This document shows positions 45,440 to 57,560 of a stretch of 64,000 nt of DNA, piece by piece. This DNA comes from Suillus spraguei (lineage: Eukaryota > Basidiomycota > Agaricomycetes > Boletales > Suillaceae): assembly GCA_016800925.1 (NCBI GenBank), contig JABCPU010000231.1, forward strand, positions 1 to 64,000. The letters run 5' to 3'. Each line of letters begins with the position of its first letter. Within the stretch, counting starts at the first letter, position 1. The notes beneath the pieces were generated by a model that saw only the letters and a list, made by a program, of their open reading frames with translations, made no database searches and was not told the origin of the DNA. The position numbers and the translations under genes are program-made.

Positions 45440-46460
45440 CTACTGTAGAGATATGGACTTAGGTTCGACCCTATTTGGGTGTGACCGAATGAACGTTAGG
45501 TTCGAAGGTTTGCAGGGGGGTGTGACCTGTGACACGCTGCACTTAGGTTCGGTGACAACCGATGTTCATGTTGGGTAGACACATTGCCTTGTACACATGC
45601 AGCTGCCAAGTGTGGCGATCCTCACGACCTGCAGCTGGAGATGCACCTTTGTCTCTAATTTTACTTCCGTCTGGCAACAGAATGTCTTCTGTCTATGTTA
45701 TTGCAAGGTCTTTTCAGTGTGGATCCTCCAATTTTTGGCGAGCCTGAGCTCAGTCCATGAGACAGACATGGTCTGACCCATTTCCCCTCCAAGTTTTCCA
45801 TCCAAACAGCCTCATCCCTGTGAAATTGTGCTAGTGGTGCATTTCAAAACAGAGATAAATCAGTGATTCATCCTTCATTCCCCAATGATCCGCTTCCAAT
45901 GTGGGTTGTGTCATACTGGGTCATGATGTCACATGCACTTAAGAATCAGCGTGATTGGCGTACATCGCATGACTGGGTCTATGACAGACTTAATGTCGTT
46001 TATACTGACAGAAATGAGTTAGAAATTATTGACGAGGTTCTAGATGTTTTGGAGAGCCTTCCATGGGATGTTCCTCTCAAGGGATTCAGTGCTTCTGCAA
46101 CACATTGCATTGGGTGAATCATCTGTCCCTCATGGCTATAGCGCTGATGAATTGGGCAATTTGCTGGTAGACAACGAGTCAGAGAGCTATGAGCAAGAAG
46201 TACTAGATGACATGATGGGGCTTCAATCTATGGCTGATGGGTATAAGGAGGTTGAGGCCGAGGGTTGTGGAAAGCGCAGGCGTGTTGCAAACACTCAGTA
46301 CAAAAATTTTTGGATGCATTAGACAGTTTTTTCGTATTTTTACCGCTTGTCACACTTTAGGTTCAACGGCCCTAAAATTGGTGTGACCGTCACACAAAAT
46401 AGGTTCGATTCGCCAGGCGTGTGACGGTGTGACGAACCTAGGTGCGTATCTCTACAGTAG
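45440..46460. mobile_element. TIR DNA element with subterminal TTAGGTTCG repeats
   Basis: The left end CTACTGTAGAGATATGGACT and the inverse of the right end (CTACTGTAGAGATACGCACC) agree over the first 14 bases and again at TAGGTTCG, so these are terminal inverted repeats of about 27 bp with a few mismatches. Inside both ends the word TAGGTTCG/A recurs (near 45459, 45493, 45543, 46361, 46401, and inverted at 46432), as do GTGTGAC words. Such subterminal repeats often bind transposase. Two short + frames (45863-46117 and 46044-46322, e.g. DWRTSHDWVYDRLNVVY) lie inside but show no transposase motif. No clear TSD. Confidence 0.6.
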
Positions 46461-47428
46461 TATATGACAGTGTATGGTAATCGTCGCTAAGAAACTTATC
46501 ATCAGAAGACACATCCCACTGTCCGTCGTCTTGTGAGCTGTGATCAACTACCATGATGATGATGATTTCATCATTGACGGAATTCGGTAGAAGACCTTGG
46601 TCAACATGCTCTGAGTAACTCCGCAAAATCGTAAACTTGACCTTCCAACACTTCATCCAATCCGTCAATCAGTACTCGTTCCATCGCATAAACGATTGTG
46701 CAATTGCTCTGAATTGATGGAGAAAGCTGGTTACTATGGCTATATAAAGTGAGGAAGTTTTCAAGATATCGTTCGCAGTGATCACCTGCAGTTTGACATT
46801 CTGCCAGATTCTGCCAGCGGACTTCTCCCATCTGCCAGGCAGAACCGGTTCTGCCAAACCAGCTGGCAGAATGGCGGACTTCTGCCCACAACACTAGTGG
46901 ATGCTCAAAAGCACCGAAATCGTGAGATTTTGATAACACCGTTTTCACTCTGCTGCGTCGGAGTTTAATTTATCGTTGTATCAATATTTGTGGTAGAATG
47001 TCAAGAACCTTCGTAAAAAATACCATGCCCTTTAAAACTGAATGCCAACAAGCTGTAGAACCAGTGCTTGAGGCGTATCTTGCAGTACTAGTAGCAGAAT
47101 CCAAGTCCTGTTAACCCTACGTATCTCTTCTAGTTCTAACTGGTGTTCGGAAAGATCCGCTCGGAGTCGCCTACAACACAACCAGTGATGTGATAGGCTT
47201 ATTATACACTCGGGGATACTTTGTAGACAGGGAACCTATCATCAAGACCTGTTACTGCCAGTAGTGAGTAAACCGTTAAGAGCAGTATCCTAAGTCACGT
47301 TGTGCCGCAGTGTGTGTGTGCGTGCGTGTTTGAAGGTCACGTTGCCGAATGTTGCCGCTTGACTAAGCGAAATCTGTCCCCCTCTCAAAAATTGAAATCA
47401 ACGTCCAAATCGGCCTGCAAATTCATCT
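46461..47428. other. Boundary region with TTCTGCC/GGCAGAA inverted words
   Basis: At 46797-46882 six or more CTGCCA/TTCTGCC/GGCAGAA words alternate and can fold on themselves. A similar cluster (GGCAGAAGTG...CACTTCTGCC) is at 45388-45415, on the other side of the TIR element. Minus-strand frames at 46438-46948 are open but unrecognised. From about 46960 the repeats stop. Confidence 0.5.
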
Positions 47429-47870
47429 ATGTCCAACTACCTATACAGCCGCGATTCAAGCCCCGAGGACGATCCGAAAGAGCTGTCGTCTGGCCGCTGG
47501 CTAGATGCTCTTAGGGCCCAAGGCCTAGACATAAGCTCATGTCTGCATTTTATCCTTTTCCCAAAACCTGGGTATACTTCTCCGTAGATAGGTCATTGGC
47601 CTGCCCTAATCGTTGGGTCCTATCGCAGGGTGTGCAAACGCGCGCACAGACCATGTACTCCTATTTATTAGGCTTAAGAACCTACGTAGAACTAGAAGTA
47701 CAAGCAGTAGGGGCAGCGGCAAGCCCCCCGATGAGAGCCTTTCGCAGGCTTCGAAACTGCTGTCCCCTGCTTTACTAGTATCCCTCTGCCTCACTGCACC
47801 CTATCCTGGGAGACGGTGGACAGGAGAGTTGAGTACAGGATACGGTCGGCCTACCACGCTCGCAACGTAG
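47429..47870 (+). CDS. Small hypothetical gene, tentative
   Basis: ATG at 47429 opens MSNYLYSRDSSPEDDPKELS followed by GRWLDALRAQGLDIS, which has the look of a real first exon. A GTCTGC donor and TTATTAG acceptor would join it to a basic Ser/Arg/Gly-rich exon (RRTRSTSSRGSGKPPDE) and a leucine-rich stretch (LLSPALLVSLCL) ending at TAG/TGA near 47870. The splice choice is uncertain and I know no family for it. It lies head-on to the nucleoporin gene, whose stop is about 90 bp further. Confidence 0.4.
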
Positions 47871-47960
47871 ACTAAAATCTGTGCTCGCACGCTCGCTCAG
47901 ATGACCAACTTTGAACTCCTCTTATATAATGTTACTTTTGATACTAATCTACCCAATCCT

Positions 47961-50900
47961 CTATGACGGCGTGGTCATCACCCATTCGCTCATAAACCTA
48001 AGTAGCACCTGCGTGAGATCCCCCTTAGCATTTCGTTTGTCATCGATACTCTTTTGCAGAATAGGCTTCGCTTGCTTCAACAACTTCTCCAAATCCGTTG
48101 CCATCTCTCCTGGCATTCCCCTTCTTATTCGGTCTGTGAGTGCCCTAGATGGTCTTTTTGAACTTTCTCGCATATCAATGGTCTGTGGGACGTGATCCTC
48201 CAAGTCCATTTCAGCAGCGTCAAATTCTGGCTTTGAGAGCCACATCGCGAGCTGTGTTACCGCATACACGAGCAATGCCTCCAGTGTCTTTCGGGCTGTC
48301 AGCATGCCTTCCTGCACATCAAGCGGCGTTTCTTTGAGAGACGCAGGGGAGCAATGGCCTGCCCTGCTGGGCGATCAACGAGGTGTCGTAGGACATCAAG
48401 AGTGCAGTTTGCGAGTTCAAGCAAGGTCCCCAAAGACGCTGGTTCCCCTGGCACTACCTTGGAATGCTGCAGGAAAACGGTAAACAAAGTTCTGCTTGAG
48501 AACGCGAAGCTACGCACAGGAACGATCACTGCTTCTTGAACGGGCCATTCTTCTTGTTCACCAAGAAGAACGTCATACGCTTGGCTAACGCTGATCAGCG
48601 TAGACACCACGGAGCTTGACAGCCTAAATAACCGATGTACGAGACGCGCAGTCAACGGATGTTTCTGCAGGTCGGCCATGTCCACTGATAGTAGGGAAGA
48701 TGCGGCGGTAGGCTCTTTTTCCAGCAATGCACGCTCCTCAGCAGTCACCGGTTCCAGGAGACTAGCGATGTGATTAGGGTGTGTCAATGCATAGTTGAGT
48801 TGCTGAAGGAGCATGAGCGCGTGGGTTGTGAATACACGGAGGACCTTCACGACTGCTGGGTTTGGGGAGGCAGTAGGAGGAGCATTCTCCGCAAGCGCGT
48901 AAAAAAGGCCAACGACCTGTTCCATCTCCTCCAATAATGGCAGTGTAATCGGATCACCGACACTCCAGCTCAGCGCCCGGATGATCTGCTTGCCGTACAG
49001 CTGTACGAATCCGCAGGCCTCTGCGTCAAAGAAGTGGTGTTGCCGCCCAAGAGCAGAGACAACGGCAGAAACTATAGCTATCATCGAGCAGTATGTCTTG
49101 TGTGCTGGGCTCCTTTCTCCAGGAAGCTCAGGCAATACTACATCAATCTGCCCCGAGCTTGCCGCAAGGCTAATCCCGTTGTTACTATATGCCGAAATGA
49201 CGCCTTCACTGGCAAATCTTTCAGCGCCAGATGGTACGCTTACTACAGCCATGTGGAATAGGAGGATGTGGGGCGCGTACAAAGGTTGCCTGTGTGTGCG
49301 AAGCAGGGCCAGATCCGTGAGGCCGATCACGTCTGTCCGAGTGAGTAACTCCAAGCTAGATTTGATGACATCCGTCTCTTGGCATCGAGTTAACCATATT
49401 ACAGATGAGACATTGATATCAGGACGCGTGCATTGCTCGAAGACTGCAACCAGTAGCTCCATATCCCGATCAAGATCGAGATCAAGCCGTGTGCGGGCGG
49501 AGTCAAAGGTAAGGCGGAGAGCGTCAATCACCAGCGGAAGCGTTGAATCCACCAAGCCAGAAATGGCAATACGCCTGCTAGCGGTGAGAACTTTAGGTCG
49601 CCTGGCAAGATTCCGGCACTGGCGGATACAGAAGTAGATGACCTGGAGCAGGATTTGATGGAAGGGCACGGATATATGTCCCAGGAATGACTGAGAAGGA
49701 GGTTGTGCCTCATTCAATAGGACTTTATGCATGTTATCCACCAGATTCATGAAGGACGTGATGTGCTTGTCGGTATCGGAATCAGAGAACCAGACCACTT
49801 CAAGGATTGATAATAGCAAGCTGAGTCGTGTGCCATGAAGTTTCGCCATCATATCTCCCGACCTTTTCTCCGAAGCCAGGTCTCCAGATATCGTAGCGGA
49901 AAGTGATAGGAGGTTCGACCGGATCTCTGGCACTGGCCGCACAAATGGCAATACTTGGTGCAAAAGGAACTGCCACGACTCCATCAGGGCCGTCTGAGCG
50001 TAGGTAAGGGAGAGATTGAGGTTCAAGGACGCGACCCTCCTTTCCACTTCCTCCACTGCATTTGCCCTATCATCACCCGACGCACACTGTTGCAGACGAC
50101 TGCGCAGAAGTGCTATGGAGAACGTGAAATCATCGCCAAACTCCCGCTCGTCACTGAGATCCTGCGATTGTAGATGAGTAAGGGAGAGTCCCGGGAAGTC
50201 CTGCTGAAGCTGTGTGGCGAGTTTGTCAGAAAGACTGGGGTCATATGATGTGCTCCCTGCTTCCAATATCAATTCGTTGAGTTGATCTTCGGACTTGAAT
50301 GATGGAGCTAGCTTGTTGTAACTCAAGGGCTTCTTCGCGGGCTCAGAGGGTCCAGGCTGCGGCTGAAGGAAAATGTCCTGTCCAACGACACGCACAGCAT
50401 ATGACTTCACCATGTTGCGATACGACTGAACAGACACTGCTCCGTGGAGACTTGATCGGCGCTCGTCATCCAACATGATGAATGTCTCTGTCTCATAGTC
50501 AGGATCGGGACCGAGCTCCTCTTTAACAACAGCAACCACATTGGTCCAAAACCCATCATTACCACGAGTAGCGTCGATGAGATTTTTGTGTTCAAGCCCG
50601 TGTTGCCACACAACATCAATAAAGCGGAACACCGATGCTAAGAGATGAGGATTGGCGTCCCACAAGTCTTTCCAGCGACTAAGGGTTTCATTAGCAACTT
50701 CGAGTGCGCTCGTGTGCTTCTTCGAATCATCCTCTCCTTGCGACTTAGCGTTCTCCTGGCTCTTGCCCTTGTTATTCGGAGCCCGGAATTGTCCTGTAAC
50801 GAAGAGGTTGGCTAATGCTGGTTCCTTATCGACAGCAAGGGCTATGAAGTTCCAAACGGCGTTGCGCAGGGCGAGATCCTCGTACGGGTGCTGTACAATT

Positions 50901-53900
50901 CGCACCAATGATGCGACAGTGGCTTCTGGATTTGAGAGATGGCCAATGATTGTAGCAGGCGAGGGCTGAGTCACAGACAAGGATGCGCAGAGAGCATAGA
51001 GAACTCTTATCGACTCCAGCGGAACAGCCGTCCCAATATCTCGCCCTTTGACATAATTCGCCAGGACGTCGATAGGGTCTATTCTGGATCTCGTGGAATC
51101 CGTGAACCCAGCGCCTCCCGCTACCCGCGCGCACAGAGCTTGCTCGAGAAGACACGGCTTCGAGGAATCCGGAATGGACTGCTTATAACTGAGAATTAGC
51201 CTTGTGAGACTGAGGTGTGACTCTAGGAGGTAGATTAGACGTCTGGCATCACCATAGCGTCGCGAAGTGTAGAGGGTGCTGAGGATATGGGGGGCAACTG
51301 CTATCGACGATACAAGTGGGTTAATGGTTGACGTCGTGGCTTTATGCAGGAGAGCATCAGCGACAGCTTGGCTCAGGGCAGGGAAGGGACGATCGCTCAA
51401 AGCGGGAGGAGATTGCTTGAGAACATAACCATAAAACGAAGACACTCGTCGTCCAATCTCAAACCTGTCACCGAGTTGGGCATACTTCCAGCTTAGGTGC
51501 TCTACCCATATCTCCCCGTGGACGAACGCAGCTGCTCGGAGGAGAACTTCCTCTTTCACCTGTTTAAGGCGTTGATTGTCGAGTGGAATGGTGAGGACGG
51601 ACGCAAACGCTTCATGGAGGAGTTGTTGGACGAGATTGAGCAGCGCGAGAGTCATTGTATAGTGACCAGAGATCCGCTCTGCAGTGAGAGCGACTGCGGC
51701 GAAACCTGACGTACGACTAGGGCCAAACAGCACGCTGGTTGAACGGATATAGAGCCATACACGCAGTGAGTATTTTGGCAGGGACAACAGTGCTGATAGA
51801 ACGCTCATCGCAGATGTGATCAGCTGGGTTCGCGAAAAGCTTCGAGCTTGTGAGCGACTGAGTGCTTCCTCCAGGATCATCGTCGTCAGATGGACGAGAT
51901 CAGGCGGCTGATTATCTGAAGAGTTGTTAAGGTCGCCATTGCTCTCAAGAGACTCCAATAGCTCTTCCGCCAGCGCCTCATTGTCTTGGATAACGCTGCG
52001 AATGAGGTCAAGAGCATCGGTCGCGAGTGCTTCATCGCCCCCTTCATCAATCTCCATCCCAACGTCTTCGAGCCTCAGCGTCAAAGGAACAGATCCAGGG
52101 CCCGTACGGCCGAACGCAACGTCCTGGTATAGGTCCACGGTACCCGTATACATCCTCCGCCGAGTCACGTACTCAGTAAGCACGTCCAAAACCACCTTCC
52201 ATCCGCTGTGCTCGTGTTGCCAACACACTGCAATATGATCCCCACCATCCCCACTCAACAGCCGACCCTTTGAGCGCGCAGGCATCAATGAGCCCCAGGA
52301 AGGCGAATAGCACGTAGGTTTGTGTATGCGAAGGATGGGCCAGCAGCTTGTGCTTTCTCATAGACAGCATTAGGGCCAGTACAAGATGCCAGGGGGATAA
52401 CCAGCGAGAAAGTAGGCAACTTATCCATGTAGTAAAATACATGCCGACTACAAATCTCACGGTCACCATCGTCATTTTCGTCAGCAGGAGGTTGGCTGGC
52501 CGATGCCGCAGTGGATAGTGGATCAGTATCAGTGAATCCAGACGCAGTCATTGCTCGAAGAAGGCGGACAAGCGGCCGGAAGTGAATTGGGAAGCGTGTT
52601 CGTGCAACATCAAATATGGCGCGACGTGCAAGGCCCTGCCGCCAATCCGATTGCCAGAATTGTCGGCATATCCCTGCTACAGATTGAGGTTCGCTGCGCC
52701 CAAACAGCGCAATCCATACTTCAACCAAAGAGTCGAAGTCGGGAATGAGTTCAACAGGGACCAGTTCAACCATTGCAATGACAAAGCCTAATGAAGCATG
52801 ATCCTCAGTGTGCTGCTTCACGCATAAGAATGTTATCACCTTTAAGCACAGAGCGGAACGCAATAGCATTTGGGTCGGTTACAGTTGACCCTGTCTTCCA
52901 AGCAACGGAGGTGACAAATAGCGGGGAGGTTGTGAGGAAAGTCAACAAGAGCTTGAAAAGGCCTGCATCTGGACTGAAAGCTGCCCGTGCCATAAGTACA
53001 TGTGATGGCTCCCTTTCCTTAGAGCGATTGTGATGTGGATGCAGCGAGTCTAAAAACCCGCGATACGTGTCTGGAATTTCTTTCAACTGAGTAGCTTTTG
53101 AGGACAACCGCGACAAAACGAAGGCCCAAGCTAGGTGCGTGCACGCGTGTTGGCTAGACAAGTTGGATGTCACAATTTCATGGATTCGCCTGAGCGACTC
53201 TGGTGAAGAGGGATAGAACGTTTGGTCGGAAGGAGTCGCTGATATTTCCATTCCTCCATCCTCTGCCACTCTCTCCAGCTCGAGGACCTCTACAGTGATG
53301 AGTATCCATAACGCTGCGCAGTCGTGCTGCAGCTGATTGCCTTCATCATCCAGCAAGAGCGATGAATTTTTCTGCGAGGAGCCAAGGTTCGTGTTGTAAG
53401 CAGCTTCAAATATTCGAACAACCAAAGGTCCATCGCAAGGAACATACCCCCAGACTGTCCAAAAGAGGACCTCCAGCATCACAAGTTGCTCCTTGGCATT
53501 CTGTTTAGCCCAACGAGAGGCAATGCGGGCATCGGCATGCAGAACCTCCGGGATGTCCATTTCTGTTTTGTGAAGATATTCTGTTATGAGGTCGAGTGCG
53601 AATTGATGGCCATCTTGCAGTATTTTTGGAAGACACTTCGTGGCGACGGCATGTATTGAGTCGCCAGTATTCTCGTGGGCACGAAACAGTGGAATGAGGA
53701 TGCGCAATACGAAGAGGCGTTCGAAGTAGTAGAATGGCGTGATTGCTGCGATGAGTTCGTCCACGACACCTTTATCGGTTGAGCCCCCATTGCTTGAGAG
53801 ACCTTCATTGTATAGGAATGACCGAAGGAGAACAAACGCCTGAATTTCATCAATCCCGAACCGAGCACTAATTGCAAGTGTAAACTCTCTCTCTACTTCA

Positions 53901-54194
53901 TCGACTTGCAGCAAAACACCATCGGCAAGCGTGACTGAGCCGGCTTCGACTGCTTTTCGTGACGCTGGTGTGGGCTTTCCATACGGGTTGGCAACATTTT
54001 GAAGTTGCGAGGAACGCGCAGATATGATGTCGCACAATTGGTCTGGGGACGAGCCCTCAAGTCTGCCAGAGAGGAAGGAATGTAGTTGTTGGTTCGTTCT
54101 GTACAGAACGATAATCAGAGAAAAAATAGTATGGTGAACGAAGGATGGAAACCTACACATCTATAAGAGTCGACCGCGATGGTTCTCCAGGCAT
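47961..54194 (-). CDS. NUP192: Nuclear pore inner-ring nucleoporin, Nup192/Nup205 family
   Basis: About 2,040 residues, in the normal size range for fungal Nup192, an all-helical superhelical scaffold of the inner pore ring that contacts Nic96-type partners. The start ATG is at 54194 (MPGEPSRSTLID), chosen because intron 1 (54100-54156, GTAGGT...TACAG) joins it in phase to TNQQLHSFLSGRL. Intron 2 is 52788-52839 (GTGATA...TTAG, 52 nt). Recognisable blocks are YTNLRAIRLPG, LLSGDGGDHIAVCWQHEHSG and VLDVLTEYVTRRRMYTG. Two places need one extra base to stay in frame, near 52288 (between LPGAH and MPARSKG) and near 48330 (between QAIAPLR and LKETPLDVQEG), with conserved-looking sequence on both sides and no intron of the right phase. 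Stop at 47961. No other host gene in the window is as long. Confidence 0.88.
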
Positions 54195-55344
54195 TGTGAA
54201 ACCTGCGAGTCAGGTTAACTTTAAGACCGTGACTTGTCTCAAGGACTTATTTGTTCATCTAGAAGCTTTTACCACACAATCACAAACAATTCAACATCAA
54301 ATCGCGAGCAAATTTCAATTTTGCATTGCACCTTTGTGATTTCGATACTATACAAACTACGAAAGTATGTGTTATGTACTGTATAAAATGAAGCTTAAAG
54401 CTTCGGAGGCCGGGACTTGTCTGTCAGCAGCCGAAGCTCAAGTTACATAGAACAAAGATTTCAATTATTTATCCTTGTTTGATCCAGAAGCTTTTACCAC
54501 ACAATGACAAATAAGTCAACTCTATGATTTCGACACTACTCACTGAAGTCTCAAACCACCAAAGCACATGTTATATGCTATCTACCTCAGGCCTATCAAA
54601 GAAGTTACCATAAATATATTGGTACTTTACATACTAAATGCCAGTTGGCAACTGACTATCCCAAGTGTGGGACTGAAGCCGTAAGGTCCATTTCAGTTCA
54701 TGTTTCATACAGGGACGAAAGGTTATGGGCAGTATCTGTACCAGTATAGACAACTGAAAATATCAGTTGCGAAAACTCCAACAAAGGGAGATATGAGAAC
54801 ACCCTCAGTTAGTACGGCCCACACTCATAAGAAGCGGACCGGAGTGAAGAGGTAAACTTAAAGTTTGCATCGATGTTTGAGTTCAATCATGATTAGAAAT
54901 CTGAAATCAGAGAGCTCATGCACCAATGTAAACGAGGTCAAAGAAAGATGGACTCTGGTGCCGCCAATTGTGATTGCATGGTAGGTTGGGCTGTTGAATA
55001 TGAGAGTCCAAAGCCAATCCTGCCAGCGCGTGGTACGCGACTGCCTAGGAGTACAAATATGGGGTGTATACTTGGGATCGGCGGGCTGAAATGTCAAGGC
55101 AGACGCACGATACGATGTTCAGAATTGGTTTCAAGTGAAAATAAAGAGCTTCGGGAACCTACGTTAAACGTGTTCAAGTGAGCCAATATAGTATAACACG
55201 AGCACCAAGGGTCATTTGAGAGATACGGCTATTATCAAGATACAGATGAAAACTACTTGAGGATCGTTATGTTTCAAACTATGAGTCATTGCTCGCTGCG
55301 AGCGCACCATCTCCACAAGAAGCATAGTGCACGTTTTGATCTTA
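54195..55344. other. Intergenic; local duplication, then start of tandem unit 1
   Basis: Upstream of the nucleoporin start, AGAAGCTTTTACCACACAAT (near 54259) recurs at about 54489 with similar sequence after it, a local duplication of roughly 110 bp. From about 54683 the sequence matches 59620 onward and 63719 onward: this is the left edge of the tandem duplication unit. Confidence 0.7.
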
Positions 55345-57560
55345 TCAGAGATCTGAGTAAAGTGCAGTTGATGATCATAGACAGAGAGACCGGGAGACAT
55401 TACTGAAATACTTACCAGTGAACCAAGAACGTAAGCCGGTCTTCATATCCTCATCAATCTTATCCATCATAGATTGATATGATTCGAAGGCTGCCCCATA
55501 ACTACCTGCTCGAAAGAGTGCATAACATTGTTTCTGGTTTGCAGTATACCACAAGGATTTGAGATCCCAGCCAAAGAGCTGTGGAAAACACACAGTTGAG
55601 CACGAAGGAATTTTTGGTTGCATGATATTGGCGTACCACGACAAATTCGTCGTAGGTCAAATGAATTTGCAATCTATAAAAGAAAGTGCTAGCATTCACA
55701 GCGGCAGTAAAGTGTTCAACAGCTTCGTTGTGGCGTGCGCCATCCAAGGCCATGTTTCCCAGTTGGACGCGTAGGTAAGCCTGGTGTGCGAGAGGGAAAA
55801 AGAAATCAATGACAACACATGAACCTTGATCGAGCGCATGGCACTCACTTCCACGATACGACAAGCAACATGATCGACATTGGGACACGCGGCCAGCTCT
55901 CCGATGCGCAGCATTGCCTCTTGGTGTTCGTTTGCATTAAACAACGCAATAGCCTGAAAACCGCAATGAAGCATATTGAGTATGTTAGAAAAAATATTAC
56001 CTGCCTTGATCAGGAAAAGGAAGTGATCAGTCATTAAATCCCGGTTCGTAAACATCGACGCGAGGTCAAATGATATTCTTGCGGTCAGAACCTGCTTTTT
56101 TCCACAGAGGGCAATGCCCTTGGAGATATGGCCTACCAATGATGGCTGGATGTTGACGGACTACGCCATCATCAAGTTAACTTTTGTAAGTCGCTGTGGG
56201 TCAGTCAGTCTCACCTGATATGCATCTCGAAACGCTTGGTCCCAGTTGGATTTTCGCGCCATAACAAATGCGCGATTGGCATAAGCGATGTGATCGATAG
56301 CGTCCATGTCAATATCTATATTTAGCACCTTCTCAGCGGTAGGCAAGTCCCCAGCTATGCACGCGTTGCGAACTGTTGAATTCATAGCGAGGACCTACAT
56401 AAATCATGTTCACATTGCGTTATCAAAGTCAAAGGTGAGAACATGCCTTGAAATCAGAGTGAGCATGAGCCTTCGCATGAAAAAGATGCTTAGATGATGA
56501 ATGGGCAGGAAAATGAAGATAAACTTACCTGGTGCGTCGCCTGCTCCTTCATGAGGCCATCATTTGGACTACCCTCTAGGAAAGTGTCCTCGGATATTGG
56601 CCACTCTGATATCTTTTTATCCACACCTCCACTGAGGATGTGCTTGTCATCCGCAGAGAACGCAACGCAATTCACCCCTCCAGAGTGCTTGAATACGGCA
56701 ATGGTTTGACGATCTGAGAGTCGCCAGAGGCGGACATGGTTATCATGAGATGCAGAGGCAAGGAGAGTGCCGCTGGAGTTCAGAGAAATGGCGTGTATAT
56801 TTTTGAAATGGCCCATCCAGCGATCACCGACCTGGTTCCAGGTCGATGTATTCCACTCTCGTATGGTGGGATCAGTCCCGTTGCCTCCCGAGAGAAGCCG
56901 TTTGCCATCGGGCGTCCACGCGAGTGAGTAGTAGTGTCTTCCATAGACTGTTGTTATCAACTGAGTGGGGAATGGTGTGCATTCGTACTCGTCACTGGAA
57001 TCGTAACCGTAACCATGATATCTGTTTGGTTTGTACCTCTTGTAAATTTGGAACTCTTGGTCCGTTGCGATCACAAGAAGTGGACCATTATCGTAGGTAT
57101 GCGGCGAATACCGAACGCAGCGGACAATTCCACCACGACTGAGTGAATGTTGCACCTCCCAAGTTGATGTGTTCCACAGCTTTGTCGTGGTATCAGACGA
57201 CCCACTGGCCAACGCCCTAGAATCCGAAGAAAAGTCAAGCGAAGATACCCAGCCATCGTGGGCTTTGATTGCTTGGTTGAGCAGTACCCCAGTTTTTCCA
57301 TCCCAAATGATGAGCTCTCCACTCTCATCACCGCTTGCTATCCATTTTTCATCTGGTGAAACAGCCAATGCCCGCACCCGACTGCGATGGCCCTCCATCT
57401 TCTTCAACACTAAACCTGTTTTCAAGTCCCATAGACGAAATATTCCGTCATACGAGCCCGTGACCATGCGTTCATCGCGGAAAGCTGCGACTGCGATTAC
57501 GCGATCCCCGTGATCTTCGAATGTTCGAGTCGGTGTGGTGTTTGGAATGAGCGCTGCCAT
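55345..57560 (-). CDS. WD40 beta-propeller protein with TPR-like C-terminal region, copy 1
   Basis: Seven exons (56529-57560, 56215-56394, 56005-56160, 55849-55953, 55637-55780, 55416-55578, 55345-55352) give 595 residues. Start MAALIPNTTPTRTF at 57560. Residues about 15-340 hold seven WD40 repeats (e.g. GSYDGIFRLWDL, GDESGELIIWDG, GSSDTTTKLWNT, SASHDNHVRLWRL, GGVDKKISEWPI), a likely seven-bladed propeller for protein binding. The rest has TPR-like helix pairs (AYANRAFVMARKSNWDQAF, EAVEHFTAAVNASTFF, WYTANQKQCYALF). I recall this WD40-TPR arrangement in an expanded Boletales family of unknown role. Intron 3 appears to use a GC donor (AAG/GCAGGT). Relatives as I recall them run on with another TPR; here a homologous stretch (CGDGALAAS) follows but stops precede it, so the C-terminus looks truncated. 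Confidence 0.8.
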
